From Nitrospinota bacterium (GTDB lineage Bacteria; 2-12-FULL-45-22; JACOWJ01), in contig JACOWJ010000025.1 of NCBI GenBank assembly GCA_016176845.1, forward strand, positions 1 through 64,000: DNA of 64,000 bases. Direction: 5' to 3'. Made by a program: the position numbers and the translations under genes. Positions 8,171-16,985 of this stretch are shown here, in pieces (the first letter of the stretch is position 1; each line of letters begins with the position of its first letter). The notes below the pieces were generated by a model that saw nothing but the letters and a program-made list of their open reading frames with translations, made no database searches and was not told the origin of the DNA.

Positions 8171-9607
8171 ATGAAGAGTCTTTCTCTGAAGGTTCTCGTT
8201 CCGTTGATCCTCTTTCCCCTGGTCTTGGGGATCCTCCTGACTGTCCTGGCCGAGCGGTTGACCGAGAGGATCCTCATCGACTATTTCTTCCAACGGGCCA
8301 TCGAGGTGGGAAGGCACATCAACCGGGAATTTTACGAGCGCTACTTTAACCCGCGCTATGAGATCGAAAAGGAGGCCTTCAATCCCCTGGACCCCCTGGA
8401 AGAGATGGACAAGATGATCCATGGCAGCATGCGTCATTTCCAGGTAGAGCGGGTGAACTTCTTCAGCCAGACCGGCCAGGTGATCTACTCGACGGAGAAG
8501 GCGCTGATGGGCGAGGATGGCTCCTCGGTCCCCCAGGTGCAGAAGGCCCTCCGGGGCCAGGTGGTCTCCCAGGTGGTCTATGGCGCCCGGGCGGACCGCC
8601 TCCACGGCAAGGCAGGCACCCTCCTCAACCACGATGTGATCGAGGTCCATCTGCCCATGATCTGCCTCAACGAGAAACTGCCCAACTATGGGAAGCAGGT
8701 CGGCGTCATCGAGATCTACCAGAATATCAACGTGGTGCGCCAGTGGCTCAGCCAGCTCCGCCTCTACCTGGGGGGGATGCTCTTATTGATCGTGGTGGTG
8801 TTGGTCATCAGCACCTCCTCGACCCTTTACCTGGCGGTCTTGAAGCCCATCCGGCGGATGATGGACACGATCAAGGACCCCCATGCCGTGGTGGAAGGGA
8901 AGCTGGTAAAACGAATCGAGGGGGGGAGCACCTCCGAGCTGCAGGGCTTGGCCAATTCCTTCAACCGGATGGTCGAGGCTGTCGTCGAGGAGGAGACCCG
9001 TCAGGTTGACGAGGCCAGGGAGATGGCCATGGTGGACGAGCTGACTTCGCTTTACAACCACCGCTATTTTCTCCTCCGGCTGGAGGAGGAGCTTGCCCGG
9101 GCGGACCGATCCCAGTCCGAGTTCTCCCTGATCTTCGGCGACCTGGACGGATTAAAAGAGCTGAACGATACGAAAGGCCATCTGGCCGGGGACCTGGGGC
9201 TCAAGGAGATTGCCCGCATCATCCTAGACTCCAAGCGGGCCTCCGATGTCGCTTGTCGCTATGGGGGAGATGAGTTTGTCCTGATCCTGCCGGGGATCGG
9301 CAGCGACGAGGCCATGGTGTTGGCAGAAAGGCTGCGGGCGAGGGTGGAGGAGCACTTCCGGGGCAATCCGAAGGATTGGGGAGAGGGGCTGACACTGAGC
9401 ATCGGCATCGCTTCCTATCCCCGGGACGCTTCAGAGAAAAAGCTTCTGATCGAGAGGGCCGACCTGGCGATGTATTCCGCCAAGCGCCATGGAAAGAACC
9501 GGGTCGAGGTCTTCGATCCCTCCGAGACAAACGGCCTCCCCTTAATCCCTTTCTTCCTTCCTCCCTCTCGATCTGTGAGGCCCACGGGCGTCAGGTCCAT
9601 GAGATAG
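8171..9607 (+). CDS. Membrane diguanylate cyclase (HAMP-GGDEF)
   Basis: A protein of about 478 residues that should make cyclic di-GMP from two GTP. A first membrane helix near residues 8-28 is followed by an extracytoplasmic sensor of about 170 residues, a second helix (LGGMLLLIVVVLVISTSSTL), a HAMP linker and a GGDEF domain. The active-site motif is an intact YGGDEFVLI, preceded by FGDLDGLKELND and followed by SIGIASYP. A candidate RxxD inhibitory site is not obvious. ATG at 8171 has AGGAGAAGGAGA just ahead. The gene follows a sigma-54 promoter at 7965, so c-di-GMP output may respond to the NtrC-type system encoded upstream. Confidence 0.9.
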   Translation: MKSLSLKVLVPLILFPLVLGILLTVLAERLTERILIDYFFQRAIEVGRHINREFYERYFNPRYEIEKEAFNPLDPLEEMDKMIHGSMRHFQVERVNFFSQTGQVIYSTEKALMGEDGSSVPQVQKALRGQVVSQVVYGARADRLHGKAGTLLNHDVIEVHLPMICLNEKLPNYGKQVGVIEIYQNINVVRQWLSQLRLYLGGMLLLIVVVLVISTSSTLYLAVLKPIRRMMDTIKDPHAVVEGKLVKRIEGGSTSELQGLANSFNRMVEAVVEEETRQVDEAREMAMVDELTSLYNHRYFLLRLEEELARADRSQSEFSLIFGDLDGLKELNDTKGHLAGDLGLKEIARIILDSKRASDVACRYGGDEFVLILPGIGSDEAMVLAERLRARVEEHFRGNPKDWGEGLTLSIGIASYPRDASEKKLLIERADLAMYSAKRHGKNRVEVFDPSETNGLPLIPFFLPPSRSVRPTGVRSMR

Positions 9608-9939
9608 TTGCTGCTTATGTGTAAGGGGTAGGGGGTGATTCGGAGACGGGATTCCGATTTGTTTCGAGATTCCGATTTTTGGGAACAAAATTTCCGAAAC
9701 CATTAAACGGAGGTTTGGGACTAGGCGCGTTGCATCGCCGTCGCCCAGTACCTTCTCAATAATCACCCATGCCCCTTTGGGACACCCAAGCGCATGAAAA
9801 GGGTAGAGCCTATTTTGGTATTAATCGGCGCAAAACCGAAAATTCCTCCAGAAGATTTCATAATTTTCAATGGGTTAGGGATAGGGGTTGAACGGGTAGC
9901 CCCGGATTTTTGAAAAGATACGCCGCCCAAGCCCACCGC

Positions 9940-9955
9940 TGGTACGGAGATTGCT
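9940..9955 (+). promoter_or_regulatory. Possible sigma-54 promoter upstream of spoVG
   Basis: TGGTACGGAGATTGCT differs from the consensus at one conserved position and keeps the GG/GC spacing. It lies in the CCACCGC-TGG context, similar to the other sites. It is 144 bp ahead of spoVG. The surrounding 9608-10098 gap has no gene that I can support. Confidence 0.5.
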
Positions 9956-10098
9956 TGATATCGAGGAGCGTGGGCTCTCCTGGAATGGGGAGCTGGAGGG
10001 GGGAGGAGGCATTTTTTCGCTTGGGGACAGGGTCCTGCGCAAGAAGTGGGACAACAGGATTTCGTCGGGGTTTTGGCCTAATAGAGGAGGTTTTGAAG

Positions 10099-10380
10099 AT
10101 GGAAATCACGGAAGTTCAAGTTTACCCAATTGACGAAGACAAGCTAAAGGCCTTTGTTACCATAACCCTGGATGATTGTTTCGTAGTCCGAGACATCAAG
10201 GTTGTCAAGGGACACCGGGGGCTGTTCGTGGCCATGCCCAGCAAGAAGCGAAAGGATGGCACGTTTGTGGATACCGCTCACCCGCTTGACAGCAGGACCC
10301 GCCGGATGCTGGAGGATAAGATCCTCGGGAGGTACCAGTTTGAATTGAACCGGAAGGGGAGCCAAGAGATCGCGCACTGA
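10099..10380 (+). CDS. spoVG: SpoVG family RNA/DNA-binding regulator
   Basis: A 93-residue protein matching the SpoVG family along its whole length: MEITEVQVYPID at the start, LKAFVTITLDDCFVVRDIKVV, the signature GLFVAMPSKKRKDG and the DTAHPL turn. SpoVG proteins are small nucleic-acid-binding regulators, first described in Bacillus sporulation and widespread in non-sporulating bacteria. ATG at 10099 is preceded by GAGGAGGTTTTGAAG. The next gene, a TPI-GAPDH fusion, starts 63 bp downstream on the same strand, so co-transcription is likely. Confidence 0.93.
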   Translation: MEITEVQVYPIDEDKLKAFVTITLDDCFVVRDIKVVKGHRGLFVAMPSKKRKDGTFVDTAHPLDSRTRRMLEDKILGRYQFELNRKGSQEIAH

Positions 10381-10443
10381 TTGGCTGGCTGGTAGCTGAT
10401 GGGCAATCCCAAGGTGGCTGAATCTATGAAGAGGAGATAGGAT

Positions 10444-12588
10444 ATGGCGCACCGATTTGCTCGCTGGTGGTTGATTGGCAACGCCAAGGCGGAGCAGGTC
10501 CGGCGGGAGGAGATATTGAACCACGCCCGCGGCGTGGTCAAGGCGGCGGATGGGCTGAAGGAGATGAAAGTCGGCTATGCACCCGTACCGGAGATGCTCT
10601 TTGAGGTCGGAGAGATCTTTGCCGGGAGCCGGGTCGCCTTAGGGAGCCAGAGGGTCCCCTGGGAATCGGACGGGCCGCACACCGGCGGTACCAGCCCGGT
10701 TCTCCTGCGGGAGGCCGGCGTCCTTTATGGCATCATTGGACACCGGGAGGCCAGGGACGAGTTTGGCGAAGGACCTCGGATCAATCGGCAGATCATGACC
10801 GCCCTGGATTACGGCATCGTCCCCATTCTGTGCTGTGGGGAGCCCAAGGAGACGCGAACGGATTCCGAATCCCAAAGGGAAAAGGCCCTGGAGGGGGAGA
10901 TCATACCCGCACTGGAGGGGCTGTCCGCAGAGCTGCTTCTGGGGGGAGACCTGACGATCGCCTATGAGCCGGGGCACGTCATTGGATTGGACAAACCTGC
11001 CGATATGGATTCCATCCGGTCCGGCTTCTCGCTAATCCAGCGGATACTGGCCAGGCATGGTTTGGAAGGGGTGGCTGCAAAGGGGCGGCTGCTCTATGGC
11101 GGGGGCGTGAATTCTGAGACCATCCAACAGGTCTGGAACCTGGATCAGCCCACCCGCGCCTTCTCCGGGGAGAACTGGGCCGGATTCCTGGTGGGTCGTT
11201 CCAGCGCTTCGCCGGACTTTTTGGACCTGATGGAAAAATGGCACAGGAAGCTGGGGGGTAGGGGAGCAAGGGAGCAAGGGAGCAAGGGGGCAGGGGAAAA
11301 CCTTCCCCAGTCCCTGCGCTCCTCCGCACCCCTCCTTGGCCCCTCTGCTCCTCCGCGCCTCCGCCCCTCCGCCCAAATCGTCCCCGGGATTGTGCCTCCC
11401 TCCCGCAGGGTCAAAGTGGCCGTTTATGGCGTGGGAGAGGTGGGCGTGGGGTTCATCGCCGGCCTGATGCAGCAGGACAAGGTAGAGGTCGTCCAGCTCT
11501 TCAACTTACAGGTCGATGCGGAGGACCTTCGGGCCCGGATGTACAAGAGCCTTTTCTTGGGAAAGGATATGGTCCATGCCCACGGCCATACGGTCTGTGT
11601 CCGGGAGGAGATCGACCTTGAGGGAGAGATCGAGATCGACGGCGAGCCCATAGCTCTGCGGAACCTTTTGAATGGCGCGATCTCCCCGACGAGCAAGCTC
11701 GTGAAGGTGCGCCGCCACCAGGAGATGCAGGTGACTTTGGCGGAAGACCCCAAAGAGGCCGCGGCCAAGCTGCGGGACGATGTGGACGTGGTCTTTTTCA
11801 CGGCCGGGGGACTGCTCAAGGAGAGAGAGCTGCTCACTCCTTTCCTCAAGGCTGGGGCCAGGCATATCGTGGTCAGCTCCACCAGTCAGGCATCCGATAT
11901 CACCATCATCCCGGGCTTCAACCACCATCTTTTCAACCCTTCCCTACACAAGATCGTGGCCCTGGCCTCCTGCACGGGCAACTGCGGGGTGCCCATCGCG
12001 GCCATCGTGGAGGAGGAGCTGGGCAAGGGGGCGATCGTGGGGGCCCTGATCGTTACGGCGCACTCCAAGACCAATTCCCAGCAGGTGGGGGACAAGGGCT
12101 CTGACCCCAAAGAAGAGGCCATCCTGAACAACTTGATCCTGACTTCCACCGGGATCAAGGACATCCTGACCCGTCAGGGCTTCTTCCCTGGCATTGGCGA
12201 TGCCGTGGACGCTTTCTCCGTGCGGGCCCCGGTCGAAAAATCCTCCCTCCTGGTGATGTTGCTCCAGGTCCAATGGGCTCAAGGGATGAGCCGAGAGCGG
12301 CTGCGGGAGGTCTTCCAACGGGCCGCCGCCTCGGACCGTTGGCGGGGGATCGTTAATTATGATCCGGATCATGATGGCTCCAAGGTTTACCAGAATAGCC
12401 CGGCGGGGGCCGACATCTTTGGGAAATTGATCAACGTCTGGCCCAGTCCCTGGCTGACGGATCGAGAGGGCAACCGCCAGCGCCGCAGCGATCTTTCTAC
12501 CCTGATCATACCAGCCGCCTACGCCAATGTCTACGGATACGGTCAGCAGGCCAAGCGCATCATGCAAGTGATCGGCCAATATCTTTAG
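10444..12588 (+). CDS. Triosephosphate isomerase-glyceraldehyde-3-phosphate dehydrogenase fusion
   Basis: A 714-residue two-enzyme chain. Residues 1-272 are a divergent TIM barrel that keeps the three catalytic positions: Lys15 (IGNAKAE), His100 (IIGHREAR) and Glu175 (AYEPGHVIG), plus the phosphate-binding YGGGVN and FLVGRSS. Residues 322-714 are a divergent GAPDH: Rossmann motif VYGVGEVGVG, catalytic Cys510 in ASCTGNC, His540 in TAHSKTN, then TSTGI. Together the domains would convert DHAP to G3P and oxidise it to 1,3-bisphosphoglycerate. The linker, about residues 273-320, is Gly/Ser/Pro low complexity and is encoded by a palindromic GGGAGCAAGG repeat. The GAPDH NAD loop and signature depart from the usual INGFGRIGR and SCTTNC, so its activity is not assured. 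Confidence 0.88.
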   Translation: MAHRFARWWLIGNAKAEQVRREEILNHARGVVKAADGLKEMKVGYAPVPEMLFEVGEIFAGSRVALGSQRVPWESDGPHTGGTSPVLLREAGVLYGIIGHREARDEFGEGPRINRQIMTALDYGIVPILCCGEPKETRTDSESQREKALEGEIIPALEGLSAELLLGGDLTIAYEPGHVIGLDKPADMDSIRSGFSLIQRILARHGLEGVAAKGRLLYGGGVNSETIQQVWNLDQPTRAFSGENWAGFLVGRSSASPDFLDLMEKWHRKLGGRGAREQGSKGAGENLPQSLRSSAPLLGPSAPPRLRPSAQIVPGIVPPSRRVKVAVYGVGEVGVGFIAGLMQQDKVEVVQLFNLQVDAEDLRARMYKSLFLGKDMVHAHGHTVCVREEIDLEGEIEIDGEPIALRNLLNGAISPTSKLVKVRRHQEMQVTLAEDPKEAAAKLRDDVDVVFFTAGGLLKERELLTPFLKAGARHIVVSSTSQASDITIIPGFNHHLFNPSLHKIVALASCTGNCGVPIAAIVEEELGKGAIVGALIVTAHSKTNSQQVGDKGSDPKEEAILNNLILTSTGIKDILTRQGFFPGIGDAVDAFSVRAPVEKSSLLVMLLQVQWAQGMSRERLREVFQRAAASDRWRGIVNYDPDHDGSKVYQNSPAGADIFGKLINVWPSPWLTDREGNRQRRSDLSTLIIPAAYANVYGYGQQAKRIMQVIGQYL
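11262..11385. repeat. GGGAGCAAGG / CTCCGC low-complexity inverted repeat inside a coding region
   Basis: Tandem GGGAGCAA units followed by a loosely complementary CTCC/CGCC-rich arm. The tract is in frame and codes for the linker between the TPI and GAPDH domains. It resembles in style the intergenic palindromic tracts of this window. Confidence 0.65.
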
Positions 12589-12639
12589 CTCACGTCTCTT
12601 TACTTCCGAGATTATCACAAATAGAAGAATGTCTTTCGT

Positions 12640-12828
12640 GTGAAATCCGAAATATGGAAGCCGAAGGTGGCCTCCCAAAAATACATCCAACCGGAAGCTG
12701 GGGATGTAAATATTACCAAACCGGATGTCTGGGTGGCCATGGAACCGGGGGGACCCAAAAAACCTAAGTACAACCCCACAGAATTCAGTGCTCAAAGGGG
12801 TGAGATTGCTTCGCTTCGCTCGCAATGA
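12640..12828 (+). CDS. Possible small Lys/Pro-rich protein
   Basis: A 62-codon frame starting with GTG; residues include VKSEIWKPKVASQKYIQ and MEPGGPKKPKYNP. The composition is protein-like and it fills much of the 12589-13018 gap, but there is no clear ribosome-binding site. Its last residues run into the REP hairpin at 12802. It could be a short gene truncated by that repeat or a chance frame. Confidence 0.25.
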   Translation: MKSEIWKPKVASQKYIQPEAGDVNITKPDVWVAMEPGGPKKPKYNPTEFSAQRGEIASLRSQ

Positions 12829-12865
12829 CCTGATTTTGTCATTGCGAGCGAAGCGAAGCAATCTC
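12802..12865. repeat. REP-type inverted repeat (GTCATTGCGAGCGAAGCGAA)
   Basis: Two perfect arms, GAGATTGCTTCGCTTCGCTC... and its reverse complement, 28 and 27 bases long, separated by about 9 bases (CTGATTTTG). This is a complete palindromic unit of the dispersed CATTGCGAG family; partial copies lie at 698-750 and 831-847. It could form a stable hairpin between the TPI-GAPDH gene and the sigma-factor promoter. Confidence 0.85.
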
Positions 12866-12937
12866 TAACCGGGCACCCTTTTACGTGGAGTTGTACTAAG
12901 GGACTCTGGCGGCATGCCCTCGTGCCGGGTCCATTGC

Positions 12938-12953
12938 TGGCACGATTATTGCT
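12938..12953 (+). promoter_or_regulatory. Sigma-54 (-24/-12) promoter of rpoH
   Basis: TGGCACGATTATTGCT is a perfect TGGCAC-N5-TTGCT match, 66 bp ahead of the rpoH start. It places a sigma-32-type factor under sigma-54 control. Confidence 0.85.
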
Positions 12954-13018
12954 TTTTAAGGGAGTGTTGGTTTGGTCCGAATCATCCCCTTCAACCCTTT
13001 TCCTAGGAGGGAACGCGA

Positions 13019-14179
<1,161 letters not shown>

Positions 14180-14200
14180 GATCACAGGGAGGCTAGAAAG

Positions 14201-14473
14201 ATGAGATGTCCGTATTATAACCGGGTGGAGCAGCCTATGCGCAGAAACTGGGTGAGGGCCTACTGTATTGCTTATCCTGAACTGATGATTCCTTCCGTTG
14301 GAGACGAGAAAACTTACTGCCAGACCCATCATCACATCCATTGCCCAGTTTTCGAGGTTTGCCAACCACGAGAGCAGAGCGCCTTTGAGCTGGCAGAAGA
14401 AGAGGTGCTCGTCGGAGAAGAAGAAGAGGTGCTCGTCGGAGAAGAAGAAGAGGTGCTCGTCGGAGAAGCATAA
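14201..14473 (+). CDS. Small CPYY cysteine-rich protein, copy 2, with repeat tail
   Basis: A 90-residue paralogue of the protein at 6159-6389. It starts MRCPYYNRVEQPM, then YCIAYP, MIPSVGDEKTYC and IHCPVFEVC. The C-terminal 25 residues are three near-exact copies of EEEVLVGE, encoded by a 24 bp tandem repeat. It follows rpoH by 21 bp, under the same sigma-54 promoter. The function is unknown; the spaced cysteines suggest metal binding. No export signal is visible. Confidence 0.75.
   Translation: MRCPYYNRVEQPMRRNWVRAYCIAYPELMIPSVGDEKTYCQTHHHIHCPVFEVCQPREQSAFELAEEEVLVGEEEEVLVGEEEEVLVGEA
14402..14473 (+). repeat. Three 24 bp tandem repeats in coding sequence
   Basis: Units start at 14402, 14426 and 14450; each begins GAGGTGCTCGTCGGAGAAG. 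The first two are identical and the third changes at its 3' end to give the stop codon. The unit length keeps the frame, so copy-number change would only lengthen or shorten the acidic tail. Confidence 0.9.
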
Positions 14474-14485
14474 GAGGCCGGGGCC

Positions 14486-15535
14486 TCAAGGCATCCACAG
14501 GTAAAGAAACGTGGGGCCTGGGTCGCCAAGGATATCCTCAAGACCAGGGATCGGGGCCCCACTGAGAGAAGGGGGGCCCTGTCCCAAGAGGTCAACCCCT
14601 CGGAATCCTCCCCATGGCGCCATCTTCTCCATTCCTCCTCCGGGAGCCATGGAATAGATGTTGTTGAGATATTCCCCCGGCCGGTGATAGGCCACCACCC
14701 GGGCTTTTTGAAGGCCAGCCTCCTTCTTGGCCAGATCGATCGCTTCGTCCAGGTAACCCACCTCATCGATCAGACCCAGCTCCTTGGCCTCTTTGCTGCC
14801 TAAGATCCGGCCATCGGCGATCTTTCTCGCCTGCTCCAGGCTGATCCCTTTTTTTCGCCTTTCCACCACCAGCCCCACGAAACGTTCATAGAAGTTGTTG
14901 ACGATCCCCTGCAGCATCTCCCTTTCCTCAGAGGAGAGGGGTCGGAACGGCAAGCCTACATCCTTTCTCTTCCCGGACTGAATGACGCTCGCATCCACTC
15001 CGATCTTCTCCAGCAACTTCTGGGCGTTGAATCTCAGCGTCAGGACCCCGATGCTTCCCGTGATCGCCGTGGGGTGGGCCACGATCTTGTCTCCCGCCAG
15101 GGCAATGTAATAGGCGCCAGAGGTCCCGATATCTTGGATGCTGGCCACCACCTTCGCGTTCGTTTTGCGCTTGAGCTCCATCACCTCATGAAAGAGGGTA
15201 TCCGAGGCAGTGACCCCCCCTCCCGGGCTGTTAATTCGAAGGATCAAGGCCTTCACGCGATGGTCATCGGATGCCTTCTCCAGCTGTTCTTTGACCTCAG
15301 ACAGCATATCCGGCCTGCGGGAAGGACGAACCAGGCGAAGGGGGGTCGGCTCAACTCCTCCAATCACCCCCCCAATGGAGATCAGCAACACCTTATCTTT
15401 TCCCTCTCCGGAGAGCACCGTTTCCTCCAGCGGCCTGACCTTCTCTTGCAAGGAGACCGATACGAAGGCACAGCCCGAAAGCAGGCAGGCAATCCATAGA
15501 AAGAGCCCCCACGACTTCAATCTGAGATCCCTCAT
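14486..15535 (-). CDS. sppA: Signal peptide peptidase SppA (S49), lipoprotein-type N-terminus
   Basis: A 349-residue serine peptidase of family S49 that degrades leftover signal peptides at the membrane. The N-terminal hydrophobic stretch ends in a lipobox-like LLSGC. Core motifs are RINSPGGGVTASD, the nucleophile-bearing DIGTSGAYYIAL, TGSIGVL and the catalytic lysine region VIQSGKRKDVG. The length fits the short bacterial form. The start is placed at 15535 (MRDLRLKSWG), which has GAGGAAA just ahead; an upstream ATG at 15568 lacks a site. The C-terminal 60 residues (SMAPGGGMEKM...) are Gly/Pro-rich and not family-typical. Confidence 0.9.
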   Translation of the reverse strand: MRDLRLKSWGLFLWIACLLSGCAFVSVSLQEKVRPLEETVLSGEGKDKVLLISIGGVIGGVEPTPLRLVRPSRRPDMLSEVKEQLEKASDDHRVKALILRINSPGGGVTASDTLFHEVMELKRKTNAKVVASIQDIGTSGAYYIALAGDKIVAHPTAITGSIGVLTLRFNAQKLLEKIGVDASVIQSGKRKDVGLPFRPLSSEEREMLQGIVNNFYERFVGLVVERRKKGISLEQARKIADGRILGSKEAKELGLIDEVGYLDEAIDLAKKEAGLQKARVVAYHRPGEYLNNIYSMAPGGGMEKMAPWGGFRGVDLLGQGPPSLSGAPIPGLEDILGDPGPTFLYLWMP

Positions 15536-15571
15536 GGTTCGTTTCCTCTTCGAACTGAATGTTGTCAAGCT

Positions 15572-15686
15572 AAGTTTTAAGTTTTAGGTGTTAAGTTTTA
15601 GGTTCCTTGCTTAACACTTAAAACCTGAAACTTAACACTTTCCCGTAAATCCTGTCTAAAAAGGAAACTCCTATGCCTTCGAGTTA
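15572..15686. repeat. AAGTTTTAGGTGTTAAG palindrome plus module
   Basis: Low-complexity arms (AAGTTTTAGGTGTTAAG and CTTAACACTTAAAACC) followed by CGTAAATCCTGTC and a divergent module copy AAGGAAACTCCTATG. The unit is almost identical to 47691-47799. The module end supplies the TAA stop (15684-15686) of the E2 gene reading the other way. Confidence 0.8.
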
Positions 15687-16901
15687 TCCCTCCAGGAGCA
15701 GCAGGTCGGGCTCCTCGAGGTACTCTCGGACTCTGCCCAGGAACAAGACGGCCTCCCGGCCATCGATGGCCCGATGATCGAAGGAGAGACACAGGTACAT
15801 GAGAGGGCGCACGACCAGCTCTCCCTTCCGGACTACCGGCCTTTCCACCACCTTATGGACTCCCAGAATGGCCACGTTGGGCTGGTTAATGATCGGCGTG
15901 GAGAGGAGGGCGCCAAAGACCCCAGCGTTGGTGATACTGAAGGTGCTCCCCACGACCTCGTCCGGGGTTAGCTTCCGTTCCCGAGCGCGGAGGGCCAGGC
16001 CTTCCAGCTCCCGGGATAGCTCCACGATCCCTTTCTTATCGGCCCTTTTGATGACCGGTACGATCAGCCCCTCTTCCACCGCCACGGCCACTCCAATATG
16101 GTAATATCGCTTGAGAACGATCTCTTCGCCTTCGATCGAACTGTTGGCGGCAGGATACTCCTTCAGGGCATTCACGGCGGCCCGAATGATAAAGGGCAGG
16201 TAAGTGAGATGGGTGCCATACCGCTCCTCCACCAGAGGCCGATATCGTTCTATCAGTCCCTGTACCGCGCTCATATCGGCCTCGTCTACCGTGGTCACGT
16301 GGGGGGAAACGCGCTTGCTCATCACCATATGCTCCGCAATGCGCCTGCGCATGGGGCTGAGTGGGACCCTTTCTTCCAGCCCTTCCGCGACGGCTGGGGG
16401 GCGTTTCCCCGGTGCAGGGCGTTCCTTCTCCAGGTATTCCAGGACGTCCTTTTCGGTAATCCGGCCACCGGCCCTTTCTCGGGTGATCTCCCGGAGGTCT
16501 ACCCCGCGCTCTTTGGCCAGCCTTCTGGCCGCCGGGGAGGCCTTGATCTCCTCGATCTCCCTCCCTGCAGGGGCCCTCTCGACCCTCTCCGGCGCCTTCT
16601 TTTCGATCTCCTCTCTTTCGAGGGCCGCCAGCCTCTCCATCTCTTCTTGAGAGATCTCCTCCCCTTCTAACGCGATGATGCCCAACTTCTGCCCGATCTG
16701 GACCTTTTCCCCCTCTAGCACGATGATCTTTGCCAGCGTCCCCCCCTTAAAGGCCGTGACCTCCACGCTGATCTTCTCCGTCTCCAACTCCGCCACCGGC
16801 TCATCCCGCTCGACCCTCTCGCCTTCCTTTTTCAGCCACTTCGTTACCGTAGCCTCCACCACGCTTTCCCCCAGCGGGGGAACCACAACCACAACCGGCA
16901 T
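15684..16901 (-). CDS. 2-oxoacid dehydrogenase E2 (dihydrolipoamide acyltransferase)
   Basis: A 405-residue E2 subunit that moves the acyl group from lipoamide to CoA. There is one N-terminal lipoyl domain with the modified Lys in ETEKISVEV, then a charged linker, a peripheral subunit-binding domain (SPAARRLAKERGVDL) and the catalytic domain ending with the active-site SFDHRAIDG. It is the last gene of an E1a-E1b-E2 operon on this strand (gaps 84 and 57 bp). No E3 (lipoamide dehydrogenase) gene lies nearby. Whether the substrate is pyruvate, acetoin or a branched-chain 2-oxoacid cannot be told from this. Its stop codon is inside a repeat. Confidence 0.9.
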   Translation of the reverse strand: MPVVVVVPPLGESVVEATVTKWLKKEGERVERDEPVAELETEKISVEVTAFKGGTLAKIIVLEGEKVQIGQKLGIIALEGEEISQEEMERLAALEREEIEKKAPERVERAPAGREIEEIKASPAARRLAKERGVDLREITRERAGGRITEKDVLEYLEKERPAPGKRPPAVAEGLEERVPLSPMRRRIAEHMVMSKRVSPHVTTVDEADMSAVQGLIERYRPLVEERYGTHLTYLPFIIRAAVNALKEYPAANSSIEGEEIVLKRYYHIGVAVAVEEGLIVPVIKRADKKGIVELSRELEGLALRARERKLTPDEVVGSTFSITNAGVFGALLSTPIINQPNVAILGVHKVVERPVVRKGELVVRPLMYLCLSFDHRAIDGREAVLFLGRVREYLEEPDLLLLEG

Positions 16902-16985
16902 AGGGATTCTCCTTGATCTCTTGGCTAGTTTGTGATGATTTTGCGGCCTTGGGGGAAGGTGATTCTCGATCGTGCCCTCTGGCCC

